This document shows positions 1 through 7,648 of a stretch of 64,000 bases of DNA, piece after piece. The DNA is from Streptomyces sp. NBC_01754 (GTDB lineage Bacteria > Actinomycetota > Actinomycetes > Streptomycetales > Streptomycetaceae), in contig NZ_CP109132.1 of NCBI RefSeq assembly GCF_035918015.1, forward strand, positions 2,294,001 to 2,358,000, written 5' to 3'. The notes under the pieces were generated by a model. That model had not been told where the DNA came from and did no database searches. It saw nothing but the letters and a program-made list of their open reading frames with translations. Position 1 is the stretch's first letter; the number at the start of each line of letters is the position of its first letter. A program made the position numbers and the translations under genes.

Positions 1-396
1 GCCCATGCCCGGGCGGCCCAGCCGTCCGAGGAGGCGAAGGCCCAGGCGTGGGCCTCGGTCGTCGAGTCGGACAAGCTGCCCAACTCCCTCCAGGAGTCGG
101 TCATCGACGGTTTCGTGCAGAGCGACCAGCGTGAGCTGCTCGCGCCGTACACGGAGAAGTTCTTCGCGGCGGTCAAGGACGTCTGGGACGCACGGAGCCA
201 CGAGATGGCACAGCAGATCGCGGTCGGCCTGTACCCGGCCCTCCAGGTCACCCAGGAGACCCTGGACGCCACGGACGCCTGGCTGGAGTCGGCCCGGCCG
301 AGCGCCGCGCTGCGCCGGCTGGTCTCGGAGTCCCGGTCGGGCGTGGAACGCGCGCTGAAGGCCCAGGCGGCGGACGCGGCGGCGGCTTCCGCGTAG
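1..396 (+). CDS. pepN: Aminopeptidase N, C-terminal end (partial)
   Basis: This is the last 131 codons of a gene entering from the left, open in frame 1 from the first base to TAG at 394-396. The segment, with DKLPNSLQESVIDGF, LLAPYTEKFFAAVKDVWD and a helical end TLDATDAWLESARPSAALRRLV, matches the helical C-terminal (ERAP1-like) domain of actinobacterial M1 zinc aminopeptidases. The catalytic HEXXH domain lies outside the window. PepN is a cytoplasmic enzyme that removes N-terminal residues from peptides. The family call rests on recognition of this domain only. A strong stem-loop follows the stop codon. Confidence 0.85.
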   Translation, partial: AHARAAQPSEEAKAQAWASVVESDKLPNSLQESVIDGFVQSDQRELLAPYTEKFFAAVKDVWDARSHEMAQQIAVGLYPALQVTQETLDATDAWLESARPSAALRRLVSESRSGVERALKAQAADAAAASA

Positions 397-408
397 CGGT
401 CCTCCGCA

Positions 409-453
409 CGTACGCAGGGGGCGCCTCCGGCCCGGGGGCGCCCCCTGCGTACG
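409..453. terminator. Bidirectional terminator between pepN and the ATP-binding gene
   Basis: A perfect 17-bp inverted repeat (409-425 with 437-453, arm CGTACGCAGGGGGCGCC) with an 11-nt loop fills the gap between two convergent genes. It has no T-tract, as is usual for Streptomyces, and its symmetry lets it serve both genes. Confidence 0.85.
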
Positions 454-933
454 TCACCGCCCGGCCCGCCCTTGGCCGGTCCCGCCCTTCGTACGGTCCG
501 GCGCGCCGGGTACGGCCACCTCGGCCCATACGGTCTTCCCCGGGCCGAGTCGGCCGGTCACACCCCACCGTGTGGCGAGCGCGCCGACGAGGACGAGACC
601 GCGCCCCATCCCGTCGGGCCCCCCACGCGCCCTTTCGACCGGCATACCGGGGTGGGTGTCCGACACCTCGATCCGTACACGCGCCGTCCCCCGCTCGTAC
701 ACGACCCCGAGCGCGAAGTCCCGACCGGCGACCCGGCCGTGCAGCACGGCGTTGGCCGCCAGTTCCGCCGTGACCAGGGCGACGGTGTCCGATGCCTGGG
801 TGCCGTAGGAAACGCCCCACGCGTCGAGTCGCTGCACGGCCAGGTACCGCGCGAGCCTCGCCCCGCGCCGGGTGGCGGAGAACCGCTGGGTGAACGTGAG
901 GACGGGGGCGGGCGCTTCGGCCGGTGATGTCAT
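454..933 (-). CDS. Anti-sigma/AbaA-like ATP-binding regulatory protein (HATPase_c_2)
   Basis: 159 aa. The GHKL (Bergerat) ATPase fold of RsbW-type serine kinases is visible: N-box ELAANAVLHG, G1-like SDTHPGMP and G2-like GMGRGLVLVGALATRWGV. The ATG at 933 begins MTSPAEAP; upstream in-frame codons give an arginine/cysteine-rich stretch unlike the family and were excluded. It diverges from a DUF5753 HTH regulator and its DUF397 partner. This threesome is the common Streptomyces WhiJ-type cluster, in which the ATPase is thought to work with the HTH protein in developmental control. Whether it phosphorylates an anti-sigma antagonist or only binds a partner cannot be told from sequence. Confidence 0.8.
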   Translation of the reverse strand: MTSPAEAPAPVLTFTQRFSATRRGARLARYLAVQRLDAWGVSYGTQASDTVALVTAELAANAVLHGRVAGRDFALGVVYERGTARVRIEVSDTHPGMPVERARGGPDGMGRGLVLVGALATRWGVTGRLGPGKTVWAEVAVPGAPDRTKGGTGQGRAGR

Positions 934-978
934 GCGGTCAGGCTTCCGCCGCCCGCCACGGCACCGACAGGTCCGTCG

Positions 979-1019
979 CCAGTACAGCACTCGTTGTACT
1001 GGTCCCCGGGGTGTACTGG
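979..1019. promoter_or_regulatory. Palindromic operator between divergent regulatory genes
   Basis: CCAGTACA (979-986) and TGTACTGG (995-1002) are a perfect 8-bp inverted repeat across 8 bp. A third half-site TGTACTGG recurs at 1012-1019, 17 bp downstream in direct orientation. The element lies between the ATP-binding gene (start 933) and the HTH gene (start 1095). The likely ligand is the HTH protein, acting on itself and possibly on its divergent neighbour; this is inferred from position and symmetry. Confidence 0.55.
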
Positions 1020-1094
1020 GTGGGTGCGCACCCGTGACTCTGGTGAGCGCCGCGCGTTGCGCCGGGCAGTGACGGGAGAGAGGCGGGTCGGACC

Positions 1095-1922
1095 GTGGCG
1101 GAAAACGGCGGATCAGAGGTCTCGGACGGCCTCAAGACGTTCGGTGTCGTCCTGAAGGTCCTGAGGGACGAGGCGTGTCTGACGCAGGAGGAGTTCGCCG
1201 AGCGGGTCGGATACTCGGTGCACTACGTGGCCAAGATCGAACAGGGGAAACGGTTCCCGCCCACGGACCTGGTCGGCCGCGTCGGTGAGGTGCTGGGCAC
1301 CACGGCCGCGCGCGTTCTCACGGAGGCGGCGAAGAGCCTGACCCGCCGAGCGGGCCTGGCCTCGTGGTTCCGGCACTGGGCGGGCATCGAGGAGGAGGCC
1401 GGCACGCTGTACGCGTACGAATGCCGGGTGGTACCGGGGTTGTTGCAGCCGGAGAGCTACATCCGGGCCGTCCTGGAACGCCAGTTACCACCCGTCACGG
1501 AAGACCAGCTTGAGCAGCAGTCGGCCGCACGCATGGACCGCCAACGCCTGTTGTCGGTACGTCCCACCACCTCGTTCGGCTTCGTCATCGAACAATCTGT
1601 CCTCGAACGGCATCTGGGAGGTGACGAGGTCACCAAGGCGGTTCTCGACCGGCTGCTCGCGGCGGCACTTCAGCGCAACGTCGAGATCCAGATCATGCCG
1701 ACCCTGCACGAGGACCACTACGGATTCGATGGGCCTTTCTATCTGGCGGAAACCTCCGACAACCGCTGGATCGGATACGTGGAAGGGCATAACAGCAGCT
1801 CGCTGCTCTCCAACCCGAAACTCGCGAGTGCCATGCTCCAGCGCTATGGCAAACTGCGCTCACAAGCACTCAGTTGCCAGGCGAGCCGGAGCCTGCTGGA
1901 ACACATGCGAGGAGCGCTATGA
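1095..1922 (+). CDS. Scr1/WhiJ-like XRE regulator (HTH + DUF5753) with a TTA codon
   Basis: 275 aa, GTG start at 1095 behind a purine-rich GGGAGAGAGG site. Residues about 12-70 are an XRE helix-turn-helix (LTQEEFAERVGYSVHYVAKIEQG). The rest is the DUF5753 domain of Scr1-type proteins (FRHWAGIEEEAGTLYAYE, VPGLLQPESYIRAVL). Its stop overlaps the DUF397 start by four bases (ATGA), so the two are translationally coupled. In WhiJ-type systems the HTH protein and its DUF397 partner act together on development and antibiotic genes. Leu131 is the rare TTA codon (1485-1487), implying dependence on the bldA tRNA-Leu(UUA) and expression late in growth. It is probably autoregulated through the palindrome at 979-1019. 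Confidence 0.88.
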   Translation: MAENGGSEVSDGLKTFGVVLKVLRDEACLTQEEFAERVGYSVHYVAKIEQGKRFPPTDLVGRVGEVLGTTAARVLTEAAKSLTRRAGLASWFRHWAGIEEEAGTLYAYECRVVPGLLQPESYIRAVLERQLPPVTEDQLEQQSAARMDRQRLLSVRPTTSFGFVIEQSVLERHLGGDEVTKAVLDRLLAAALQRNVEIQIMPTLHEDHYGFDGPFYLAETSDNRWIGYVEGHNSSSLLSNPKLASAMLQRYGKLRSQALSCQASRSLLEHMRGAL

Positions 1923-2110
1923 GCACCACCGAACTGCACTGGGTCAAGAGCAGCTACAGCGGCGGCGGCGGCGGCAACTGCGTCGAGGTGGCGGCCGCCC
2001 CCACCACCGTCCGCATCCGCGACTCCAAGGACCCGGCCGCCGGTTCCCTCACCGCCTCGTACGAGGCCTGGACCGCCTTCGCCGACCACCTGGGCGACGG
2101 CTCCGCCTGA
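1919..2110 (+). CDS. DUF397 small acidic partner protein
   Basis: 63 aa starting at the ATG that overlaps the preceding stop. It has the full DUF397 signature: ELHWVKSSYSGG near the N-terminus, then NCVEVAA, VRIRDSKDP and WTAFADHL. A GGCGGCGGCGG run codes for a glycine loop at residues 14-18. In Streptomyces these proteins nearly always sit directly downstream of a Scr1/WhiJ-type HTH gene, as here, and modulate that regulator; some pairs behave like toxin-antitoxin modules. Which of these applies here is unknown. Confidence 0.88.
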   Translation: MSTTELHWVKSSYSGGGGGNCVEVAAAPTTVRIRDSKDPAAGSLTASYEAWTAFADHLGDGSA

Positions 2111-2304
2111 CCAGGCACCTCTCGGCCGAGGAAGTGCGGGAATTCGTCATCGATCTCGTGGACGCCACGCGGGATGTCGTCGAACTGGACGTACACGCCC
2201 ACCCTGCATCGCGTCATCGTCGAGTGGCGGGCCACCGCGAGGCGGACCACACCGTACAACTGGTGTACGCGTCCACCCGTCATCCGAAGGACACGGACAG
2301 CTGA
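2111..2304 (+). pseudogene. Possible decayed small gene after DUF397
   Basis: The stretch directly after the DUF397 stop reads HLSAEEVREFVIDLVDATRD in frame 1. A protein-like continuation LHRVIVEWRATARR appears in the +2 frame from about 2207, and frame 1 resumes with ADHTVQLVYASTRH before TGA at 2302-2304. No start codon with a ribosome site precedes it. The pattern suggests a small gene disabled by frameshifts, but it could be chance coding-like sequence in high-GC DNA. Confidence 0.3.
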
Positions 2305-2336
2305 GTCTTCCCGCCGGCGCCGGCGGTACGTGGAAA

Positions 2337-2380
2337 CCGCCTGGCGGACAGGCGCAGAGGCGCGGCTGTCCGCCAGGCGG
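2337..2380. terminator. Terminator downstream of allantoicase and the DUF397 operon
   Basis: A perfect 15-bp inverted repeat (CCGCCTGGCGGACAG at 2337-2351, complement at 2366-2380) with a 14-nt loop lies just past the allantoicase stop on the minus strand. It can serve transcription from both sides. Confidence 0.8.
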
Positions 2381-2399
2381 GGACTCGGGAGGGCGGCGG

Positions 2400-3548
2400 T
2401 TACGCCACCGACTCCTCGTAGCGGCGGGTCAGTTCGGCCGTTCCGGCCTCCGTCGGCGTGCCGTAGAGCCGCATCCGGGCCACCCCGCCGTCCGGGAACG
2501 TGTCGAGGCGGACGTGGGTGGCGACGGCCTCCGCGTCCAGGACGAAGCGGTGCACGGTGTCGGGCTGGAGGCGGGTGCGCGGGAGGATCTCGAACCAGTC
2601 GCCGCGCTCGCCGTCGCGGCCCTGGAGGGCGATCCAGCCGGCCGCGTTGCCCTTGAGGTAGGCCGTGTCGATCTCGACGGCGCGGACCGCGCCCTGGGCG
2701 GGGAGGCGGAAGCGGACCCAGTCGTTGGTGTCGCGTACCCGGCGGCGGCGGTTCTCCCAGCCGTCGTCCATCTTGCGGGAGGTGCCGGGCAGGATGATCT
2801 GGGCCGGTGAGGAGTAGAAGCGGTCCGAGGCGTCCTCGTAGGTGCCGCCGTTGAGTATCGAGATCAGGTCGATCGTGCCGAGCGCCGCGAGCCAGGCCGG
2901 GTCGGGGACCACCTCGCCGTGGACCCGGAGACGGGCGATGCCGCCGTCGGGGTGCTGGCAGAGACGGACATGGGTGTAGCGGCGGTCACCGGTGACCTCG
3001 AAGGCGTTGGCCGCGTGGCCGCGTACGGGCGTCGGCGGGACGATCTCCTCCCACTTCACGTCGTCGGCGAGCAGGTCCTCGGGGCTCGGGGCACCCTCGA
3101 CGGCGGCCGCCTGCACCGATACGCGCTGTGGGTAGTTGCCGCGGAAGTGGGCCGTGTCGACGATCAGGCCGCGGATGATCCCCGGGGCACCGAGCCGGAC
3201 GATCGCCCAGTCGTGCTCCTCGGGGGCGGGGAAGGGGTGGCCTGCGTCCGCGCCGCGCCGGCGGCGGGTCTCCCAGCCGTCCATGATCTTGCCCTTGTGG
3301 CCGAAGCGCTCCGGGTCGAAGACGGCGGGTTCGCGGATCAGGAGGTTCTCGCGCTCGGCGAAGAACTCGTCGTTGGCGGCCATCACGCCCGCGCCCAGGC
3401 GGCGGTCCGCGAGGTCGACGAGGTCGGTGAAGGGGAGACCGGTGGCGGCGCGGTAGTCGGCGTACGGGTCACCGCCGCCGTACGGGGCCGCGTCATTGGC
3501 GTGGGGATCGGTGTCCTGGAATGTCGTCTCGCTCGCGTCGGTGGTCAT
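2400..3548 (-). CDS. alc: Allantoicase
   Basis: 382 aa, ATG at 3548. Two homologous jelly-roll halves are visible: KIMDGWETRRRR with a following DTAHFRGNYP in the first, and KMDDGWENRRRR with DTAYLKGNAAG in the second. This internal duplication is characteristic of allantoicase (EC 3.5.3.4), which hydrolyses allantoate to ureidoglycolate and urea in purine degradation. The N-terminus TGLPFTDLVDLADRRLGAGVM and ANDEFFAERENLL are also family hallmarks. No allantoinase or urate genes are in the window, so it stands alone here, 60 bp downstream of a co-directional LysR gene that may regulate it. Confidence 0.93.
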   Translation of the reverse strand: MTTDASETTFQDTDPHANDAAPYGGGDPYADYRAATGLPFTDLVDLADRRLGAGVMAANDEFFAERENLLIREPAVFDPERFGHKGKIMDGWETRRRRGADAGHPFPAPEEHDWAIVRLGAPGIIRGLIVDTAHFRGNYPQRVSVQAAAVEGAPSPEDLLADDVKWEEIVPPTPVRGHAANAFEVTGDRRYTHVRLCQHPDGGIARLRVHGEVVPDPAWLAALGTIDLISILNGGTYEDASDRFYSSPAQIILPGTSRKMDDGWENRRRRVRDTNDWVRFRLPAQGAVRAVEIDTAYLKGNAAGWIALQGRDGERGDWFEILPRTRLQPDTVHRFVLDAEAVATHVRLDTFPDGGVARMRLYGTPTEAGTAELTRRYEESVA

Positions 3549-3608
3549 GCCGACGACTGTCGCCCAGAGAGACCCGTCAGGTCCATCGAAAGTTTTCGCA
3601 CGATCCTT

Positions 3609-4535
3609 TCAGCCCTGCTGAAAGGTGGTCCCCGCCACCCGGTGCAGGGCGGACAGCACCCGGGCCACCGCCGGTCCCTCCTCGGCCCCGCGCCGCACCG
3701 CCGCCACCACATGGCGGTGCGGGCGGTCCTCCCCCAGGACCCGCATGGCCACGCCCGCGTGCGACGGGCGGTCGGGCGCGGACGCCATGCGGGGGACGAG
3801 GGCGACGCCCATGCCGGCCTCGACCATGGCGAGGATGGCGGTCCAGCCGGAGGCGCTGTGCGCCTGTTCGGGGACGAAGCCGGCCGCCTCGCAGGCGGCC
3901 GTCGTGATCTGCGACCAGGGGCCGGAGCCTCCGAAGATCCAGGGTTCGCCGCTCAGGTCGGCCAGCCGCAGACCGGGGGTACGGGCGAGCCGGTGGTGCG
4001 CGGGCAGCGCCACGTCCAGCGGGTCCGCGAGCAGCGGCAGCACGGTGAAGCGGGGGTCCCGGGCCGTGGGTGCGTGCGCCGCGAGGGAGAGCGCGAGGTC
4101 CACGTCCCCGGCCGACAGCAGCTCGTACGCCTGGGCGGCCTCCGCCTCGTGGACGCGTACCTCGGGGCCCGGCCGGTCCTCGTCCGCCAGGAGCCGCACG
4201 GCCGGTACGACGAGGGCGGGGACGGCCGTGGAGAAGGCGCCGACCCGCACCTGCCCGGCCTCTCCCCGCAGATAGCCGGTCAGCTCGGCGTCCGCCCGCT
4301 CCAACTGGGCGAAGACGGCCTCGGCGTGGCGCAGCACGAGGTGCGCGGCGTCGGTGAGCCGGACCCGGCGGCCCTGGGCCTCCAGGAGCGTCACGCCGAG
4401 CTGCCCGGCCAGATTGGTCAGCTGCTGCGAGACGGCCGAGGGGGTCATCCGCAGGGCCTCGGCCGTCGCGGTCACGGTGCCCCGGTCGCGCAGGGTGCGC
4501 AGGATGCGGAGCTTCTTGACGTCCCACTCGGTCAT
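3609..4535 (-). CDS. LysR-family transcriptional regulator
   Basis: 308 aa. The N-terminal winged HTH is classic: RILRTLRDRGTVTATAEALRMTPSAVSQQL, recognised from the key run MTPSAVSQQLTNL, followed by LLEAQGRRVRLTDAA. The C-terminal periplasmic-binding-like effector domain includes VRVGAFSTAVPALVVPAV and MVEAGMGVALVPR. LysR proteins act as tetramers and usually respond to a metabolite of the pathway they control. The allantoicase gene follows on the same strand after 60 bp, so purine-nitrogen control is possible, but this branch of LysR proteins is broad and the target is not proven. Confidence 0.88.
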   Translation of the reverse strand: MTEWDVKKLRILRTLRDRGTVTATAEALRMTPSAVSQQLTNLAGQLGVTLLEAQGRRVRLTDAAHLVLRHAEAVFAQLERADAELTGYLRGEAGQVRVGAFSTAVPALVVPAVRLLADEDRPGPEVRVHEAEAAQAYELLSAGDVDLALSLAAHAPTARDPRFTVLPLLADPLDVALPAHHRLARTPGLRLADLSGEPWIFGGSGPWSQITTAACEAAGFVPEQAHSASGWTAILAMVEAGMGVALVPRMASAPDRPSHAGVAMRVLGEDRPHRHVVAAVRRGAEEGPAVARVLSALHRVAGTTFQQG

Positions 4536-4612
4536 GGGCGCAACCTACCCGTGCCGGGACACGCGGACGCGCCGCACGGTAGGGCGTACCGCGCGGCGCG
4601 TCCGGGAGGCGT

Positions 4613-4843
4613 CTAGACCTGCTTCTTGGACTTGTCCAGGACCATGACCAGGCCGACGATCACGAGGAACGCGACGATCGGCAGTACGACGAAGACACCG
4701 ACGGTCTCCAGTACGCCGATCCCCTCGCCCGGGTCGTCACCGTCGTCGCGGGTGAGTGCGAGCGCGGGGGACGACATGAGCAGCATCATGAGCGTCGTAC
4801 CGGCCGCGACGGCGCCGGCGCGCATAGCGTTCTTCTTGTCCAC
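4613..4843 (-). CDS. Small secreted/membrane protein of unknown function
   Basis: 76 aa from GTG at 4843 (VDKKNAMRAGAVAAG). Residues about 8-30 form a signal-like hydrophobic segment ending in the cleavable-looking SSPALALT. An acidic linker DDGDDPGEGIG follows, then a membrane span (VFVVLPIVAFLVIVGLVMVL) and a basic tail DKSKKQV. The layout predicts a short extracytoplasmic loop anchored by one C-terminal helix. It lies 20 bp downstream of malQ on the same strand. No family is recognised. Confidence 0.7.
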   Translation of the reverse strand: MDKKNAMRAGAVAAGTTLMMLLMSSPALALTRDDGDDPGEGIGVLETVGVFVVLPIVAFLVIVGLVMVLDKSKKQV

Positions 4844-4863
4844 GGTGCAAACGTAGCGAACGG

Positions 4864-7008
4864 CTACGGGCGGCGCGCGCCCGGGGGTGCCGTACGGGCC
4901 CCGGGGCCCTCCGGCGACGGCCGGAAGACCTCCATCAGCCGGTGCAGCCGGGGCGACGCGGCGATCTCCTCCAGGGTGACGGGATGCCCCTCCGCGTCGG
5001 CGACGGGCAGGCGCCAGTTGGGGTACTGGTCGCAGGTGCCGGGGATGTTCTGGGGGCGGCGGTCGCCGACGGTGTCGGGGAGCCAGATCCCGGTCATCCG
5101 GGCGGGGGTCCGCAGCAGGAAGCGGTGGACGGCCCGGACGGCCGCCTCCTCGTCGCCCGCGCCCTCGGGCAGCAGCCGGAGCCCGGCGAGGCGGGACAGC
5201 CACTCGGCGGTGCCCGTCACGTCCTCGGCCAGTTCCTGTTCCAGGGGGCGGGCCAGCAGGCCGAGGCGGTGGCGGAGCGTCACGTGGTCGCCCGTCAGCC
5301 GGGCGGCCGTGGACGGCAGGTCGTGGGTGGTCGCCGTGGCCACGCAGTCCCGGCGCCACCGCTCGGCGGCCAGGGGTTGGCCGTCGCCGTCCCAGTCGCG
5401 TTCGAACCAGAGCACGGAGGTGCCGAGCACCCCGCGCCGGGCCAGCGCCTCGCGGACGCCGGGCTCGACCGTGCCGAGGTCCTCTCCCACGACGGCGGCG
5501 CCGGCCCGGTGCGCCTCCAGGACGAGGACGGCGAGCATCGCCTCGGCGTCGTGGCTGACGTAGGTGCCCTCGGCGGGCGGACGGCCCTGGGGCACCCACC
5601 AGAGCCGGAAGAGGCCCATCACATGGTCGATGCGCAGGGCGCCCGCGTGGGCGAGGAGGCCGCGCAGGAGGGCGCGGTAGGGGGCGTAGCCGGACGCGGC
5701 CAGGGCGTCGGGGCGCCACGGGGGCAGGCCCCAGTCCTGGCCCTGGGCGTTGAAGGCGTCGGGGGGCGCGCCGACGGACATTCCGTGCGCGAAGGCGTCC
5801 TGCTGGGCCCAGGTGTCGGCGCCGTCGGGGTGGACGCCGACGGCGAGGTCGTGGACGATCCCCACCGCCATCCCCGCCTCCCGGGCCGTGTGCTGCGCGG
5901 CGGCGAGCTGGGTGTCCGTCAGCCAGGCCAGCCGGCAGTGGAAGTCGACCCGGTCCATCAGTTCGGTGCGGGCGCGGGCGGTCCGCGGGGAGCGGGGGTC
6001 GCTCAGCCCCTCGGGCCAGTCGCGCCATCGTGGGCCGTGCACCTCGGCCAGGGCGCACCACAGCGCGTGGTCCTCCAGGTCCCGGCCCTGCTCGGCGAGG
6101 TAGTCGCGGTAGGCGGCTCGGCGTCCAGGGGTGAGCGGGACCCTGACGACGAGCTCCAGCGCCTGCCGCTTGAGCTCCAGGACGGCGTCCCGGTCGATCA
6201 GCGCGCCCTTGTTCAGCACGGCGTCGCTCAGGGCCGCGGCGTCCAGCCGCAGGTCCTCCAGGGCCGCCCGGTCGGGCACGTGGCCGTACTCCGGGACCGA
6301 CTCGATGTTCAGGTGGACCGCGTCGGGGAAGCGCCGGGAGGAGGGGCGGTAGGGCGAGGGGTCGGTGGGGCTGCCGGGCACGGCCGCGTGCAGGGGGTTG
6401 ACCTGGACGAACCCGGTGCCCAGGGTCCGGCCGGACCAGGCGGCCAGATCGGCCAGGTCGGCGAGGTCGCCCATGCCCCAGGAGCGGGCGGAGAGCAGCG
6501 AGTAGAGCTGGACGAGGAAGCCGTGCGTACGGGCGGGCGGCTGGGGTACGCGGTCGGGAGCGACGACGAGGACGCCGGTGACGCGGCGGTCTCCTGGGGC
6601 GCGGACGGTCATCCGGTGGACGCCGAGCGGCGGTTCGCTCCACCAGGCGGGCGTCTTCCCGTCCGCGGGGGCCCCGGGGACCCGCATCCGCAGCGGCCGG
6701 GGAGTCTCGGTGGTGCCCGGCGGGCGCTCGGGCTCGACGGTGAGTGCCGCACCGGGCGGCAGGGCGGCGAGGGCGGGCGGCAGCGGCTCCCCCGACCAGA
6801 CCACCACCGTGGGCGGGAGCGGCCGGGAGGCCGCCGCGGCTTCGGCCGCGGAGAGCGACCTCCCCACCTCCGCGGGCGTGCCGGCGTCGACGCCCAGCGC
6901 GGCGAGCACGGCCGTGACCGTGCTGTCGGGGACGGGCACCGTGCCGCCCGCGGACGGGGAGAAGGAGGTGGCGACGCCGTGCAGTGCGGCGAGCCGGGAC
7001 AAGCCCAT
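4864..7008 (-). CDS. malQ: 4-alpha-glucanotransferase (amylomaltase, GH77)
   Basis: 714 aa, ATG at 7008 (MGLSRLAALHGVATSF). GH77 landmarks are present: WGMGDLADLADLA, FVQVNPLHA, the region around ALRIDHVMGLFRLWWVP with the nucleophile Asp, GEDLGTVEPGVREAL with the acid/base Glu, and TTHDLPSTAARLTGDH with the third carboxylate. MalQ disproportionates maltodextrins in the cytoplasm during maltose and glycogen metabolism. The ATG directly follows the in-frame TGA of a 102-codon ORF (7009-7317) with the site AGGAG overlapping the join, so the two are likely coupled. The small membrane gene follows downstream. Confidence 0.94.
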   Translation of the reverse strand: MGLSRLAALHGVATSFSPSAGGTVPVPDSTVTAVLAALGVDAGTPAEVGRSLSAAEAAAASRPLPPTVVVWSGEPLPPALAALPPGAALTVEPERPPGTTETPRPLRMRVPGAPADGKTPAWWSEPPLGVHRMTVRAPGDRRVTGVLVVAPDRVPQPPARTHGFLVQLYSLLSARSWGMGDLADLADLAAWSGRTLGTGFVQVNPLHAAVPGSPTDPSPYRPSSRRFPDAVHLNIESVPEYGHVPDRAALEDLRLDAAALSDAVLNKGALIDRDAVLELKRQALELVVRVPLTPGRRAAYRDYLAEQGRDLEDHALWCALAEVHGPRWRDWPEGLSDPRSPRTARARTELMDRVDFHCRLAWLTDTQLAAAQHTAREAGMAVGIVHDLAVGVHPDGADTWAQQDAFAHGMSVGAPPDAFNAQGQDWGLPPWRPDALAASGYAPYRALLRGLLAHAGALRIDHVMGLFRLWWVPQGRPPAEGTYVSHDAEAMLAVLVLEAHRAGAAVVGEDLGTVEPGVREALARRGVLGTSVLWFERDWDGDGQPLAAERWRRDCVATATTHDLPSTAARLTGDHVTLRHRLGLLARPLEQELAEDVTGTAEWLSRLAGLRLLPEGAGDEEAAVRAVHRFLLRTPARMTGIWLPDTVGDRRPQNIPGTCDQYPNWRLPVADAEGHPVTLEEIAASPRLHRLMEVFRPSPEGPGARTAPPGARRP

Positions 7009-7317
7009 TCAGACTCCTGGCAGCTCCATGCCCCCCGCGGTGCCGGGTGCGGTCGGCTCGCTGGTGAGAGGGGCGACGGCGGCGAGCGGCGGCTCGCTCG
7101 TGAGGGGGGTGGCGTCGGCGAGCGGGGGCTCGCTGGTCAGCGGGGGCTCGCCGGACGGTGAGGTGGTCTCGGCGAAGGCGGGTTCGACGGTCGGGTGGAG
7201 GGAGACGTGCGCGAGCGGGAGCTCGCTGATCATGGGCGCGCCGGTCGGGACGGGGCCCGTGGGGCTCGGCACCTGTTTGGAGAGTGCGGAGAGCAGAAGC
7301 TGTGCGGATGCGGGCAC
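7009..7317 (-). CDS. Proline-rich ORF abutting malQ in the same frame
   Basis: 102 codons from GTG at 7317, preceded by a near-ideal ribosome site AGGAGG five bases upstream. The product is low-complexity and Pro/Ser/Thr/Ala-rich with imperfect repeats (PPLTSEPPLADATPLTSEPP). Its TGA (7011-7009) is immediately followed by the malQ ATG in the same reading frame, so a single sense codon there would fuse it to MalQ. The strong site argues for translation, either as a coupled leader or as a separate peptide. No homologue is recognised and its role is unknown. Confidence 0.55.
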   Translation of the reverse strand: MPASAQLLLSALSKQVPSPTGPVPTGAPMISELPLAHVSLHPTVEPAFAETTSPSGEPPLTSEPPLADATPLTSEPPLAAVAPLTSEPTAPGTAGGMELPGV

Positions 7318-7648
7318 GGTGGCCTCCTGGCCGTGGACAACAGGACACAGCAGGCCTACCCAGCGGGCGCGGGAGCAGGCACGGACGTGACACAGGCGTT
7401 ATGACAACGACCCCAACGTGCCGCAGGTCACATCGCGTTCCCCCGCACGTCACATATGGGTGGCTTTCAGCCATACGGCCGGGCGCACGGAAGCACTCGA
7501 GCAGCACACACTGCAACACATCGGGCATATCCCCCACAACAGCCACGCACATTGACACCCTCGGCACCCGGGTGGTGGGCTCGGACCACATGCGGGCACC
7601 CCACCACAGCAGAGAGTCACCGCGGGGTCCGGAACGAGGGAGAACGGC
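7318..7648. other. Divergent promoter region, no gene seen
   Basis: 331 bp between the malQ operon (minus) and the GH84 gene (plus). It is less GC-rich than the flanking genes and must carry both promoters. A TTGACA occurs near 7553 on the plus strand, but no convincing -10 lies at the right distance. GTCACAT repeats at about 7426 and 7449 are noted without an assigned function. Confidence 0.5.

Noticed and set aside
2919..4616. A 565-codon plus-strand ORF
   Set aside because: It is the mirror of allantoicase and the LysR gene, with no ribosome site and low-complexity composition.
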